DNA of 64,000 nt, from NCBI RefSeq assembly GCF_002278925.1, contig NZ_NCJH01000002.1:286985-350984 (forward strand), in the 5' to 3' direction. Below are positions 7,278-17,032 of this stretch, piece after piece (position 1 is the stretch's first letter; every line of letters starts with the position of its first letter). The position numbers and the translations under genes are program-made. Origin of the DNA: Polaromonas sp. 39-63-25. Lineage in GTDB: Bacteria; Pseudomonadota; Gammaproteobacteria; Burkholderiales; Burkholderiaceae_C. The notes beneath the pieces are model-generated. The model was given only the letters and a program-made list of their open reading frames with translations, made no database searches and was not told the DNA's origin.

Positions 7278-9872
7278 ATGAAAGCTACCCGCATCCGTGC
7301 ACTGCGCGGCCCCAACCTCTGGAGCCGCCATACGGCGCTTGAGGCCATCATCACCTGCACGCAGGCCGAGTGCGCCATTGACGCCCTGCCCGGCTTTGAA
7401 CCGCGCGTGCGTTCGCTGTTTCCCGCCATAGGCGCGCTGCGTCCGGGTGGTTATGTCGGCCCCGTGTCGCTGGCCCATGTGCTGGAATCGGCGGCACTGG
7501 CCTTGCAGGCCCAGGCCGGTTGCCCCGTGACCTTCAGCCACACGGCCGCCACGCTCGAGGACGGCGTTTACCAGACGGTGGTCGAGTACAGCGAAGAAGC
7601 GGTCGGCCGGCTGGCGCTGGAACTGGCCCAGGCGCTGATCCACGCCGCGCTCCACGAAACCGGCTTCGACATGGAAGCCGCGATTGCCCAGTTGCGCGAC
7701 CTCGACGAAGACGAACGTATCGGCCCCAGCACCGGCGCCATTGTGGACGCAGCTGTCGCCCGCGGCATTCCGTACAAGCGCCTGACCAAGGGCAGCCTGG
7801 TGCAGTTTGGCTGGGGTTCGCGCCAGCGCCGCATCCAGGCCGCCGAGCTCGATGCCACCAGTGCGGTGTCCGAATCGATTGCGCAGGACAAGGATTTGAC
7901 CAAAAAACTGCTGCTCGCCGCCGGTGTGCCTGTGCCCATGGGCCAGCCCGTCGCCGACCCCGATGAAGCCTGGGCCGCGGCCCTGCAGATCGGCCTGCCG
8001 GTGGTACTCAAACCGCAGGACGGCAACCAGGGCAAGGGTGTCACGGTCAACATCGTGGACCGCGACCACCTTGAGATCGCCTTCCGTGCAGCGGCCGAAC
8101 ACGGCACCGTCATGGTCGAAAAATTCCTGCCCGGCAACGACTTCCGCCTGCTGGTCGTCGGCAACAAGCTGGTGGCCGCCTCGCGGCGCGAGCCCCCACA
8201 GGTGCTGGGTGATGGCCTGCACACGGTGCGCGAACTGGTTGATATCGTCAACCAGGACCCGCGCCGCGGCGAGGGCCATGCCACCTCGCTGACCAAGATC
8301 CGCTTTGACGACATCGCCGTGGCCCGACTGAACGCGCAAGACCTCACGCCGGAATCGATTCCGGCGCGCGGCCGCCGCGTGATCCTGCGCAACAACGCCA
8401 ACCTCAGCACTGGCGGCACCGCCACCGACGTGACCGGCGACGTGCACCCCGACGTCGCGGCACGTGCCGTGGCCGCCGCGCAGATGGTGGGTCTGCACAT
8501 CTGCGGTGTGGACATCGTCTGCGAAAGCGTGCTGCGCCCGCTCGAAGCGCAGAACGGTGGCGTGGTCGAAGTCAACGCCGCACCCGGCCTGCGCATGCAC
8601 CTCTCGCCGTCCTACGGCAAGGGCCGCGCCGTCGGTGGCGCGATGATCAACGAACTGTTTGCGCCGGGCGATGACGGCCGCGTGCCAGTGGTGGCCGTGA
8701 CCGGTACCAACGGCAAGACCACCGTCACCCGCCTGATCTCGCACCTGCTGACTGCCAGCGGCCTGCGCTGCGGCATGACCAACACTGACGGCGTTTACGT
8801 CAACGGCCGCCAGACCGACAGCGGCGACTGCAGCGGACCCAAAAGCGCGCGCAACGTGCTGATGCACCCCGACGTCGATGCCGCCGTGTTCGAAGTGGCG
8901 CGCGGCGGTGTGCTGCGTGAAGGCCTGGGTTTTGACCGCTGCGAAGTGGCGGTGGTGACCAACGTCGGCACCGGTGACCACCTGGGCCTGAACTACATCA
9001 CCACGGTTGAAGACCTCGCGGTGCTCAAGCGCGTGATTGTGCAGAACGTCGCACCAACCGGCTACGCCGTACTCAACGCGGCCGACCCCATCGTCGCGGC
9101 CATGGCACCCGCCTGCCCCGGCAACGTGATCTTTTTCGCCGCCGACCGGCACCACCCCCTGATGGCCACCCACCGCGCCCAGGGCAAACGCACGGTCTAC
9201 GTCGACGGCAATACGCTGGTCGCGGCCGAAGGCGCCTGGCGCGAACGTGTGCCGCTGCACAGCATTCCGCTGACGCGCAACGGCAGCATCGGCTTCCAGG
9301 TTGAAAACGTCATGGCGGCACTGGCCGCGGCCTGGGCCGTCGGCGTGACCTGGGAAACCCTCAAAAGCGGGCTCGCCAGCTTTGTCAACGATGCGCACAA
9401 CGCGCCCGGCCGCTTCAACGTGATGGACTACCGCGGCGCCACCGTGATTGCCGACTACGGCCACAACCCCGACGCCATGCGCGCGCTGGTCAGCGCGGTG
9501 GAAGCGATGCCGGCCAGACGCCGCAGCGTGGTCATCAGCGGCGCCGGCGACCGCCGGGACAACGACATCCGCGACCAGACCATCATTCTCGGCCACGCTT
9601 TTGACGATGTGTTGCTCTACCAGGATGCCGCCCAGCGCGGCCGCGCCGACGGCGAAGTCATGGGCCTGCTGCGCGACGGACTGGTGGGCGCCAGCCGCAC
9701 CACCCACATCGAGGAAATCCGCGGCGAGTTCCTGGCCATCGACACCGCACTGGCCCGCCTGGAGCCGGGTGACCTGTGCCTGATCCTGGTCGATCAGGTG
9801 CAGGAAGCGCTGGCGCACCTGGCTGAACGGGTGAAAGAAACTGGCGCCCCCAGGCAAGTCGCGCTGGCCTGA
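7278..9872 (+). CDS. cphA: Cyanophycin synthetase CphA
   Basis: An 864-residue cytoplasmic enzyme that builds multi-L-arginyl-poly-L-aspartate by alternately adding Asp and Arg with two ATP-dependent sites. The order is an N-terminal domain, an ATP-grasp domain (about 165-470; DKDLTKKLLLAAGVPVP, VEVNAAPGL), a Mur-ligase central domain with intact P-loop GTNGKTT (about residue 475), and a Mur C-terminal domain (FNVMDYRGATVIADYGHNP). The length matches canonical CphA. The start at 7278 aligns with the known N-terminal motif LRGPNLW; the ORF is open further upstream. The product stores nitrogen, which fits the urea uptake and urease genes in the window. Confidence 0.95.
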   Translation: MKATRIRALRGPNLWSRHTALEAIITCTQAECAIDALPGFEPRVRSLFPAIGALRPGGYVGPVSLAHVLESAALALQAQAGCPVTFSHTAATLEDGVYQTVVEYSEEAVGRLALELAQALIHAALHETGFDMEAAIAQLRDLDEDERIGPSTGAIVDAAVARGIPYKRLTKGSLVQFGWGSRQRRIQAAELDATSAVSESIAQDKDLTKKLLLAAGVPVPMGQPVADPDEAWAAALQIGLPVVLKPQDGNQGKGVTVNIVDRDHLEIAFRAAAEHGTVMVEKFLPGNDFRLLVVGNKLVAASRREPPQVLGDGLHTVRELVDIVNQDPRRGEGHATSLTKIRFDDIAVARLNAQDLTPESIPARGRRVILRNNANLSTGGTATDVTGDVHPDVAARAVAAAQMVGLHICGVDIVCESVLRPLEAQNGGVVEVNAAPGLRMHLSPSYGKGRAVGGAMINELFAPGDDGRVPVVAVTGTNGKTTVTRLISHLLTASGLRCGMTNTDGVYVNGRQTDSGDCSGPKSARNVLMHPDVDAAVFEVARGGVLREGLGFDRCEVAVVTNVGTGDHLGLNYITTVEDLAVLKRVIVQNVAPTGYAVLNAADPIVAAMAPACPGNVIFFAADRHHPLMATHRAQGKRTVYVDGNTLVAAEGAWRERVPLHSIPLTRNGSIGFQVENVMAALAAAWAVGVTWETLKSGLASFVNDAHNAPGRFNVMDYRGATVIADYGHNPDAMRALVSAVEAMPARRRSVVISGAGDRRDNDIRDQTIILGHAFDDVLLYQDAAQRGRADGEVMGLLRDGLVGASRTTHIEEIRGEFLAIDTALARLEPGDLCLILVDQVQEALAHLAERVKETGAPRQVALA

Positions 9873-10033
9873 GAACGCGGATTCGTTGCGTCACGCTGCG
9901 CCTGCTGTCTGCCTTGGACAGTAGGATGGACTCCCCACTCCCACCCCTAACCCCTCGCCCCGCAACGGGGCGATGGAGGGAGCTTCATTTGGCCGCGTGT
10001 GCTGCGCCCGCGTGCAAACATGACGGTCCTGTC

Positions 10034-10375
10034 CTCTGACGAGGACGCGCAAAGCGCGTCCTCGCCTCCCCGAATCCGCATTCGTCCCCCTAACCCGTCG
10101 GGCTGGGCCGAGGAGCGCAGGCAAAAGCGGATCAGGGCTCGCGATTGTCTGAGCCGAAGGCGAGTTCGAGCGAGACCCCGCTTTTACCGAGCACCGCAGG
10201 TTGCCCGTAGCGAAGCGGAGGGACCCAGACCATCGGGTCGCCTTCTCTTTGCTTACTTTCTCTTGGCGAAGCAAGAGAAAGTAAGTCGCCCGCCGGGGCG
10301 AGACCCGGCTTGCTGGCAAAACCGCACCGCAAGAGGGAAAGACGGCTTCGACAAGCCCAGCCCGAACAGTGATTG
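10034..10375 (+). repeat. Long intergenic repeat, copy A
   Basis: About 340 bases that match 14690-15020 (copy B) over most of their length. The shared landmarks come in the same order: the GAGGACGCGC palindrome, GGCCGAGGAGC, AGCGGATCAGGGC, GCGATTGTCTGAGC, GAGCACCGCAGGTTGCCCG, ACCATCGGGTCGCCTT, then the TTGCTTACTTT hairpin and CCGGCTTGCTGGC. A partial inverted copy C lies at 14400-14640. It is non-coding with strong secondary structure. Confidence 0.8.
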
Positions 10376-10464
10376 AACTCAGATCTGGATTGCTGGCGCC
10401 CGCCGGGCGAGTCCCGGCTTGCAGGCACACCCCGTCACCCGGAGCTACATCCGCTCAGCATCTA

Positions 10465-10528
10465 TTTATAAGCCAAAACCGCCTCCAACCCATGCCAGCA
10501 AAGCGCAAGCAGCTACAAATTCAATAGC
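10465..10528 (-). repeat. Dispersed short repeat, copy 2
   Basis: Read on the minus strand, this contains TGTAGCTGCTTGCGC, then GGGTTGGAGGC about 14 bases later. An imperfect GCTA..TAGC palindrome spans 10512-10528. It is the same family as copies at 1285, 37672, 43756 and 54447. It lies about 45 bases upstream of ureD. Confidence 0.6.
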
Positions 10529-10572
10529 ACCCGACACATTGAGCCATGCCATAGCCGCGTTAAACTCGCCGC

Positions 10573-11403
10573 ATGGCCTGGAACGCAACGCTCTCTCTCG
10601 ACTACACCTTGCAGGCCAGCAAGACGATTGCGCACTTCCGCCACGACGGCCCGCTGCGCATTCTGCAAAGCCTCTACCCCGAAGGCGACGCCGTGTGCCA
10701 CAACGTGCTGGTGCATCCACCGGGCGGCCTGGTGGGCGGCGACACGCTGGACATCGCGGTCACGGCGGCAGCCGGCAGCCACGGCCTGATCACCACGCCC
10801 GGCGCCACGCGCTTTTACCGGTCAGCGGGTGAAACCGCCCTGCAGCGCACCCGCCTGCGCCTGGAAGCCGGCGCCCGCGCCGAATGGCTGCCGATGGAGG
10901 CGCTGTGTTACAGCGGCTGCCTGGCCGAAAACCACCTGACGCTGGATCTGGCACCCGGGGCTGAACTGATGGGCTGGGATGTCACCGCTCTCGGCCTGCC
11001 CAGTGCCAACCAGCCCTTTGAACAAGGCAACTTTTGCCAGCACATCGAGTTACCCGGCGTCTGGCTGGAACGTGCTCGCATCCGGGCCGACGACCTGCTG
11101 CTGATGAACAGCCCGCTGGGCCTGGCCGGCCAGCGCTGCATCGCCACCTTGTTTTTTTCCGCCGGCAGCAAGCTCGACCGCCAGCGCCGGCAACTGGCTC
11201 TGGATCTGGCGCGGCAGGTGCTGGAGGCGCACCCGCTGAACGCCACCGCAGGCGCCACCAGCCCCGATGCGCAGGTGGTGGTCGTGCGGGTGCTGGCGCC
11301 CCTGGTCGAGCCGGCCATGGTCCTGCTCAAACAAGTCTGGAAGGTCTGGCGCCAGCACTTCTGGGAAAAAGACGCGCCCAGCCCGCGCATCTGGTCGGCC
11401 TGA
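10573..11403 (+). CDS. ureD: Urease accessory protein UreD
   Basis: A 276-residue cytoplasmic chaperone that binds apo-urease and, with UreF and UreG, delivers nickel to the active site. Family features include YPEGD, NVLVHPPGGLVGGDTL and TTPGATRFYRS within the first 85 residues. The start at 10573 gives the expected N terminus (AWNATLSLDYTLQASKT). In related bacteria ureD normally heads the ureDABC operon. Here it is alone, about 32 kb from ureA, between repeat-rich DNA and an M48 protease gene, so its expression must be independent. The sequence looks intact and functional. Confidence 0.95.
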   Translation: MAWNATLSLDYTLQASKTIAHFRHDGPLRILQSLYPEGDAVCHNVLVHPPGGLVGGDTLDIAVTAAAGSHGLITTPGATRFYRSAGETALQRTRLRLEAGARAEWLPMEALCYSGCLAENHLTLDLAPGAELMGWDVTALGLPSANQPFEQGNFCQHIELPGVWLERARIRADDLLLMNSPLGLAGQRCIATLFFSAGSKLDRQRRQLALDLARQVLEAHPLNATAGATSPDAQVVVVRVLAPLVEPAMVLLKQVWKVWRQHFWEKDAPSPRIWSA

Positions 11404-11530
11404 TCGTCACGACGGATCTGCCGTCTGCGGCCTACACCCTGTTTGCGGGCCGTCCTACCGGGCGCGGGCACCAGCGGCGCAAAATCGGGGGCGGCATTGC
11501 CCCCCATCAACATTGATCTGCGAGACGCTC

Positions 11531-12337
11531 ATGAAAACCTTTCTGACCCCTGCCCTGGTGGCCGTTACCCTGCTGTTCACCGGATGCGCCAGCACCACCG
11601 AAGGCGGTGCCGTTGGTGCGTCGCGCTCGCAGCTTCTGCTGGTGTCATCCGCGGAGCTGGACCAGATGGCGGCCCAAAGTTACGCCAAGCTCAAGGCCGA
11701 AGCCAGCGCCAAAGGCACGCTCAACACCAATGCGGCCATGCTGGCCCGCGTGCGCGCAGTGGCCGCCCGCATAGAACCGCAGACAGCGGTGTTCCGCGCC
11801 GACGCACCGCGCTGGCAGTGGGAGGTCAACCTGATCACCAGCGACCAGCTCAATGCCTTCTGCATGCCTGGCGGAAAAATCATGTTCTACACCGGTCTGG
11901 TTTCCAGACTCAACCTCAGTGATGACGAAATTGCTGTCGTGATGGGCCACGAAATCGCCCATGCCCTGCGCGAGCACTCGCGCGAACAGGTGTCCCAGGC
12001 AGCGGCCGCACAGACCGCCATCGGCATCGGCACCCAGTTGCTGGGTCTGGGTGGAGGCACCTCACAGATCACGGAAGCCGCCTACGAGGCCCTGGTGGCT
12101 ACACGTTTCAGCCGTTCGCATGAAAGCGAAGCCGACCGCATCGGCCTGGAACTGACGGCACGCGCCGGCTACAACCCCCAGGCCGGCGTGAGCCTGTGGC
12201 AGAAAATGGCCAGTGCAGGCAGCACCGGCGGCGGCGTCGATTTTCTGAGCAGCCACCCCACCGATAGCAGCCGCGTGCAGCAGATCCAGGCCTTGCTGCC
12301 AACGGTGATGCCGCTGTACCAGGCGACGCGCCGCTAA
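11531..12337 (+). CDS. M48-family metalloprotease lipoprotein
   Basis: A 268-residue envelope zinc protease of the M48 (LoiP/YcaL-like) type. A lipoprotein signal ends in LLFTGC (about residues 13-18). The zinc motif HEIAH lies at about residue 140, and the third ligand in SHESEADRIG (about 197-206). The length is typical for the short periplasmic M48 lipoproteins thought to degrade damaged outer-membrane or periplasmic proteins. The start at 11531 is set by the signal peptide; the ORF is open upstream. It lies between ureD and an antiporter gene, with no functional link evident. Confidence 0.9.
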   Translation: MKTFLTPALVAVTLLFTGCASTTEGGAVGASRSQLLLVSSAELDQMAAQSYAKLKAEASAKGTLNTNAAMLARVRAVAARIEPQTAVFRADAPRWQWEVNLITSDQLNAFCMPGGKIMFYTGLVSRLNLSDDEIAVVMGHEIAHALREHSREQVSQAAAAQTAIGIGTQLLGLGGGTSQITEAAYEALVATRFSRSHESEADRIGLELTARAGYNPQAGVSLWQKMASAGSTGGGVDFLSSHPTDSSRVQQIQALLPTVMPLYQATRR

Positions 12338-12446
12338 ACTTGTCATTCCAGACCTGACGCGCAAGCCCCCACATTGCCGCTGTCAGGTCAGGCACGGCGC
12401 GCAGGCGTGCGCCTGCGGCAGCAACAAAAACAATACGGGGAAAGCC

Positions 12447-13658
12447 ATGCCCGCAGCCATGACCACGACCGAGATCTACCTGATCGCCATGGCGATCATC
12501 TTCACGGTTCCCTACCTGATCTGGCGGATCTTCAAGACCGACTACTACGCGCCGCTGGTGGTGGTGCAGATCATTGCCGGCATCCTGCTCGGTCCCGGCA
12601 TCCTGGGCAAGCTCTACCCCGACTACTACACCTTCGTGTTCAGCGCGCCTGTCGTGCAGTCGCTCAACGGCATCGCCTGGTGGGCGGTGATGGTGTTTGT
12701 CTGGATCGCCGGCATCGAACTCGACCTGAAAAAAGCCTGGGCACACCGGCGTGAGAGCACCATCACCGCCGGCCTGGCGCTGGGCACCCCGCTGTTGTTC
12801 GGCTGCGCGGCCGCCGCCGGCATGCTGATGTACGAGGGCTGGGTCGGCCCGCAGGGCATGCGCTGGCAGTTTGTCATGGGCGTGGGCATGGCCTGCGCCG
12901 TCACCGCGCTGCCCATCCTGATCCTGCTGATGGAAAAGCTTGCCATCCTGCGCCAACCCATCGGCCAGCGCATCCTGCGTTACGCCAGCCTGGACGACAT
13001 CGCGATCTGGGGCGTGCTGGCGCTGATCCTGATGGACTGGGAGCGGGTCGGCCGCCAGGGCAGCTTTCTTGCGGCCTTTGCCTTGCTCGCCTATGTCTTC
13101 CGGAAGTTGATGCTGTGGGTGCCGGAACGCGACCGCTGGTATGCCGGACTCGTCTGGCTCATCCTCTGCGCCCTGGGTGCCGACTGGGCCGGCCTGCACT
13201 TCATGGTGGGCGCCTTCCTGGCGGGCGCCATCATGGACGGCGATTGGTTCAACCAGGAACACATGGATATGTTGCGCCACCATGTGCTGCTGGTGATGAT
13301 GCCGGTTTTTTTCCTGAGCACCGGCCTGCGCACCAACTGGTCGATGGGTGGCGAAGCCGTATTCATCGCTGCGGCGGTACTGCTGGTGGCTTCGGTGGCC
13401 GGCAAGCTGGTCGGCGTCCATATCGCCGGCAAGGTACTCAAGTGGGCGCCAGGCGAGAGTTCCATCATCGGCTGGCTGCTGCAGACCAAGGCGCTGATCA
13501 TGATCATTTTTGCCAACATCCTGCTGGACAAAGGCATCATCACCAACGCAACCTTCACGGCGCTGCTGCTGATGGCGATTGCCAGCACCATGTTGACGGT
13601 GCCGGTGGTTGCGCCCAGGCTTCAGCGCATGAAAGAGATTATTTTCAGGGCGAAGTGA
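12447..13658 (+). CDS. Cation:proton antiporter, CPA2 family
   Basis: A 403-residue inner-membrane protein with about 12 hydrophobic segments. It carries typical antiporter motifs such as QIIAGILLGPGILG (about 34-47), WIAGIELDLKKAW and FMVGAFLAGAIMDGDW. This is the membrane domain of a Na+/H+ or K+/H+ exchanger of the KefB/NapA type; no TrkA-N regulatory domain follows. A GGGGAAAG ribosome-binding site precedes the ATG. It converges on urtE, with 13 bases between the stops. The transported ion is not deducible. Confidence 0.88.
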   Translation: MPAAMTTTEIYLIAMAIIFTVPYLIWRIFKTDYYAPLVVVQIIAGILLGPGILGKLYPDYYTFVFSAPVVQSLNGIAWWAVMVFVWIAGIELDLKKAWAHRRESTITAGLALGTPLLFGCAAAAGMLMYEGWVGPQGMRWQFVMGVGMACAVTALPILILLMEKLAILRQPIGQRILRYASLDDIAIWGVLALILMDWERVGRQGSFLAAFALLAYVFRKLMLWVPERDRWYAGLVWLILCALGADWAGLHFMVGAFLAGAIMDGDWFNQEHMDMLRHHVLLVMMPVFFLSTGLRTNWSMGGEAVFIAAAVLLVASVAGKLVGVHIAGKVLKWAPGESSIIGWLLQTKALIMIIFANILLDKGIITNATFTALLLMAIASTMLTVPVVAPRLQRMKEIIFRAK

Positions 13659-13671
13659 AGACCCGCAGCCG

Positions 13672-14364
13672 CTAGATGGCGACGAGCTGCCGCACGCCAT
13701 TGGCCTGCATGTCCTTGCCCTGGCCGCGCGCGATAAACTCGCCGCGCTCCATCACCAGGTAATCGTCGGCCAGTTCTTCCGCAAAATCGTAGTACTGCTC
13801 GACCAGCAGGATGGCCATGTCGCCGCGGTCGGCCAGCATGCGGATCACGCGGCCGATGTCCTTGATGATGCTGGGCTGGATACCCTCGGTCGGCTCGTCC
13901 AGGATCAGCAGCTTGGGCTTGGCCGCCAGTGCGCGCGCAATCGCGAGCTGCTGCTGCTGCCCGCCCGAGAGGTCGCCGCCACGCCGGTTCAGCATCTGCT
14001 TCAAAACTGGAAACAGCTCGTACAGCTCGGCCGGAATCGGCGTACTCGCACTTTTGTAGGCCAAGCCCATGCGCAGGTTTTCCTCGACCGTCAGGCGCGC
14101 AAAAATCTCGCGACCTTGCGGCACAAAACCGATGCCGGCGCGCGCGCGTTCATACGGCGTGGCGTTCTGGATGGCCTTGCCGTCGAAATCGATGCTGCCG
14201 GTCTTGATAGGCACCAGACCCATCAGCGATTTGAGCAGGGTGGTCTTGCCGACGCCGTTGCGGCCGAGCAGCACGGTGACCTTGCCGAGGTGGGCTTGCA
14301 GGCTCACGTCGCGCAGGATGTGGGAGCCGCCGTAATACTGGTTGATGTTTTTGACGTTTAGCAT
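13672..14364 (-). CDS. urtE: Urea ABC transporter ATPase UrtE
   Basis: A 230-residue ATP-binding subunit, LivF-like, of the urea importer. Walker A is GRNGVGKTT (about 34-42), the signature is LSGGQQQQ and Walker B is LLILDEPTEGIQPS; this last motif is characteristic of UrtE/LivF. It works with UrtD to energise UrtBC. Unlike the tight urtDCB junctions, urtE is separated from urtD by 666 bases of repeat DNA, which may uncouple its expression. Confidence 0.93.
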   Translation of the reverse strand: MLNVKNINQYYGGSHILRDVSLQAHLGKVTVLLGRNGVGKTTLLKSLMGLVPIKTGSIDFDGKAIQNATPYERARAGIGFVPQGREIFARLTVEENLRMGLAYKSASTPIPAELYELFPVLKQMLNRRGGDLSGGQQQQLAIARALAAKPKLLILDEPTEGIQPSIIKDIGRVIRMLADRGDMAILLVEQYYDFAEELADDYLVMERGEFIARGQGKDMQANGVRQLVAI

Positions 14365-14399
14365 TTGGTGATCTCCATCGCGCTTCTTGGAGCTTCGGA

Positions 14400-14640
14400 G
14401 CCATAGTGGTTCGCCAACAGGCCGGGGGTAGCCCGGCGGCTACTCACTTTCTTTTGCTTCGCCAAAAGAAAGTAAGCAAAGAAAAGGCGCCCCTGCTGTC
14501 TGCGTCCCCCTTCGCTTAAGCTACGGGGACAACCTGCGGTGCTCGGTCCAGCCGGGGCCGGGCTCGAACTCGCCTTCGGCTCAGACAATCGCCCGTCCTG
14601 ATCCGTCTGGCCCTGCGCTCCTCGGCGCAGCCAGAAGGGG
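14400..14640 (-). repeat. Long intergenic repeat, partial inverted copy C
   Basis: On the minus strand this follows the order of copies A and B, with a shortened or diverged middle: GGCGCAGCCAG..GCGCAGGGCC, GGATCAGGACGGGCGATTGTCTGAGCC, GGCGAGTTCGAGCC, GAGCACCGCAGGTTG, then the TTGCTTACTTTC hairpin and the GCCGGGCTACCCCCGGCC end. It is head-to-head with copy B. Confidence 0.7.
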
Positions 14641-14689
14641 GGTGGGGTCAGGAGCGGGTTCGGAATCGGAATCGGGTACGCAGTCGGGC

Positions 14690-15020
14690 TCCGGCGAGGA
14701 CGCGCAAAGCGCGTCCTCGCCTCCCCGCACCCGTATTCGCTCCCCAACCCGTCGGGCCGGGCCGAGGAGCACAGCCGAAAGCGGATCAGGGCGAGCGATT
14801 GTCTGAGCGTAGCGAGTTCGAGCTCGACCCCGCTTTCGGCGAGCACCGCAGGTTGCCCGCAGCGAAGCGAAGGGACCCGGACCATCGGGTCGCCTTTTCT
14901 TTTGCTTACTTTTCTTTTGGCGACGCAAAAGAAAAGTGAGTTGCCGCCGGGCAACCCCCGGCTTGCTGGCGAACCTCCAATGCACGAGGCAAAGACGGCT
15001 CCGACAGGCTCCGTCTGAAC
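14690..15020 (+). repeat. Long intergenic repeat, copy B
   Basis: This aligns with copy A (10034-10375) from the GAGGACGCGC palindrome at 14696-14718 to the GACGGCTCCGACAGGC end. I estimate about 80-85% identity by eye. It shares the hairpin with a TTTTCTTTTG stem and the CCGGCTTGCTGGC segment. Confidence 0.8.
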
Positions 15021-15030
15021 GAACCGAGGA

Positions 15031-15908
<878 letters not shown>

Positions 15909-15912
<4 letters not shown>

Positions 15913-17030
15913 TTCTCACCCCCTTTGCGGAGTTTCTTGATCAACCCAACCACACCGTTCGGCAGGAACAGCGTGACTGCAATGAACAGCATGCCCAGGA
16001 AATACAGCCAGTACTCGGGGTAGGCCACCGTCAGCCAGCTCTTGGCGCCGTTGACGATGAAGGCGCCGAGGATGGGGCCGATCAGGGTGGCGCGCCCGCC
16101 GACCGCGGCCCAGATCGCCATTTCGATCGAGTTGGCCGGGCTCATCTCGCTCGGGTTGATGATGCCGACCTGCGGCACGTACAGCGCGCCGGCAATGCCG
16201 CACATCACGGCCGACAGGGTCCAGATGGTCAGCTTGTAGCCGATCGGGTTGTAGCCCGAGAACATCACGCGGGTCTCGGCGTCGCGAATCGCCTGCAACA
16301 CGCGCCCGAACTTGCTGCGCACCAGCCACTTGGCAAACAGAAAGAAGCCGAGCAGGGCCAGGCCGGTGATGACGAACAGCCCCATGCGCATGGTGGGCGT
16401 GGCAATCGGCGTATCGAGGATGCGCTTGAAGTCGGTGAAACCGTTGTTGCCGCCGAAACCGGTTTCATTGCGGAAGAACAGCAGCATGGCCGCAAAGGTC
16501 ATGGCCTGGGTGATGATGGAAAAATACACGCCCTTGATGCGTGAACGGAAAGCGAAGTAGCCAAACACAAAGGCGACCAGCCCGGGCACCAGCACGATCA
16601 GGAACAGCGTGGCGACGAAACTGTCGCTGAAGGACCAATGCCAGGGCAACTCCTTCCAGTCGAGAAATACCATGAAGTCGGGCAAGTCGCTTTTGTAGTT
16701 GCCGTCGCGGCCGATCTGGCGCATCAGGTACATGCCCATGGCGTAACCTCCCAGCGCGAAGAACAGGCCATGCCCGAGCGACAGGATGCCGGTATAGCCC
16801 CAGATCAGATCCATGGCCAGCGCCACGATGGCGTAACACATGATCTTGCCGAGCAGCGCCACCGCGTAGGTGCTCATGTGGAACATGCTGCTCTCCGGCA
16901 CCAGCAAGTTCAGCACAGGCGCCAGCGCGCAGACCAGCAGCAGCGACAGCATGAAGGCGCTCCAGCCGGCGCGCGTGAGCAAGGGGCCTTTGGCAGGTAG
17001 AACGAGAGAGGAGGTCATGGGCAGGCTCAT
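15909..17030 (-). CDS. urtC: Urea ABC transporter permease UrtC
   Basis: A 373-residue LivM-like inner-membrane permease with about ten hydrophobic segments. Landmarks are YTGILSLGHGLFFALGGYAMGMYL and AIRDAETRVMFSGYNP. It forms the membrane channel of the urea importer with UrtB. It ends four bases into urtD, and its start lies two bases after the urtB stop, confirming an operon. Confidence 0.95.
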
Positions 17031-17032
17031 AT

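Larger units (their letters stand above)
9873..10572. other. 700-base intergenic region filled with dispersed repeats
   Basis: There is no convincing gene between cphA and ureD. The region holds long repeat copy A (10034-10375) and a copy of the short dispersed family (10465-10528). Within copy A, 10041-10063 is a perfect GAGGACGCGC/GCGCGTCCTC palindrome, and around 10257-10290 a CTTTCTCTT../AAGAGAAAG hairpin. ORFs on either strand here follow the repeat sequence and look non-coding. Confidence 0.7.
14365..15030. other. 666-base repeat-filled gap inside the urt operon
   Basis: No credible gene lies here. Repeat copy C (inverted) occupies about 14400-14640 and copy B 14690-15020. Both include CTTTCTTTTGC../GCAAAAGAAAG hairpins (about 14448-14475 and 14905-14935), and a palindrome at 14696-14718 is identical to one in copy A. 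The gap splits urtD from urtE. Confidence 0.75.

Noticed and set aside
7275-9857. An 860-codon open frame antisense to cphA
   Set aside because: It mirrors cphA in a high-GC third-position pattern, has no ribosome-binding site or domain, and a His/Gly/Ala-rich composition typical of antisense shadows.
9891-10430. ORFs in the cphA-ureD gap
   Set aside because: They run through the dispersed repeat, and the equivalent frame is not maintained in copies B and C.
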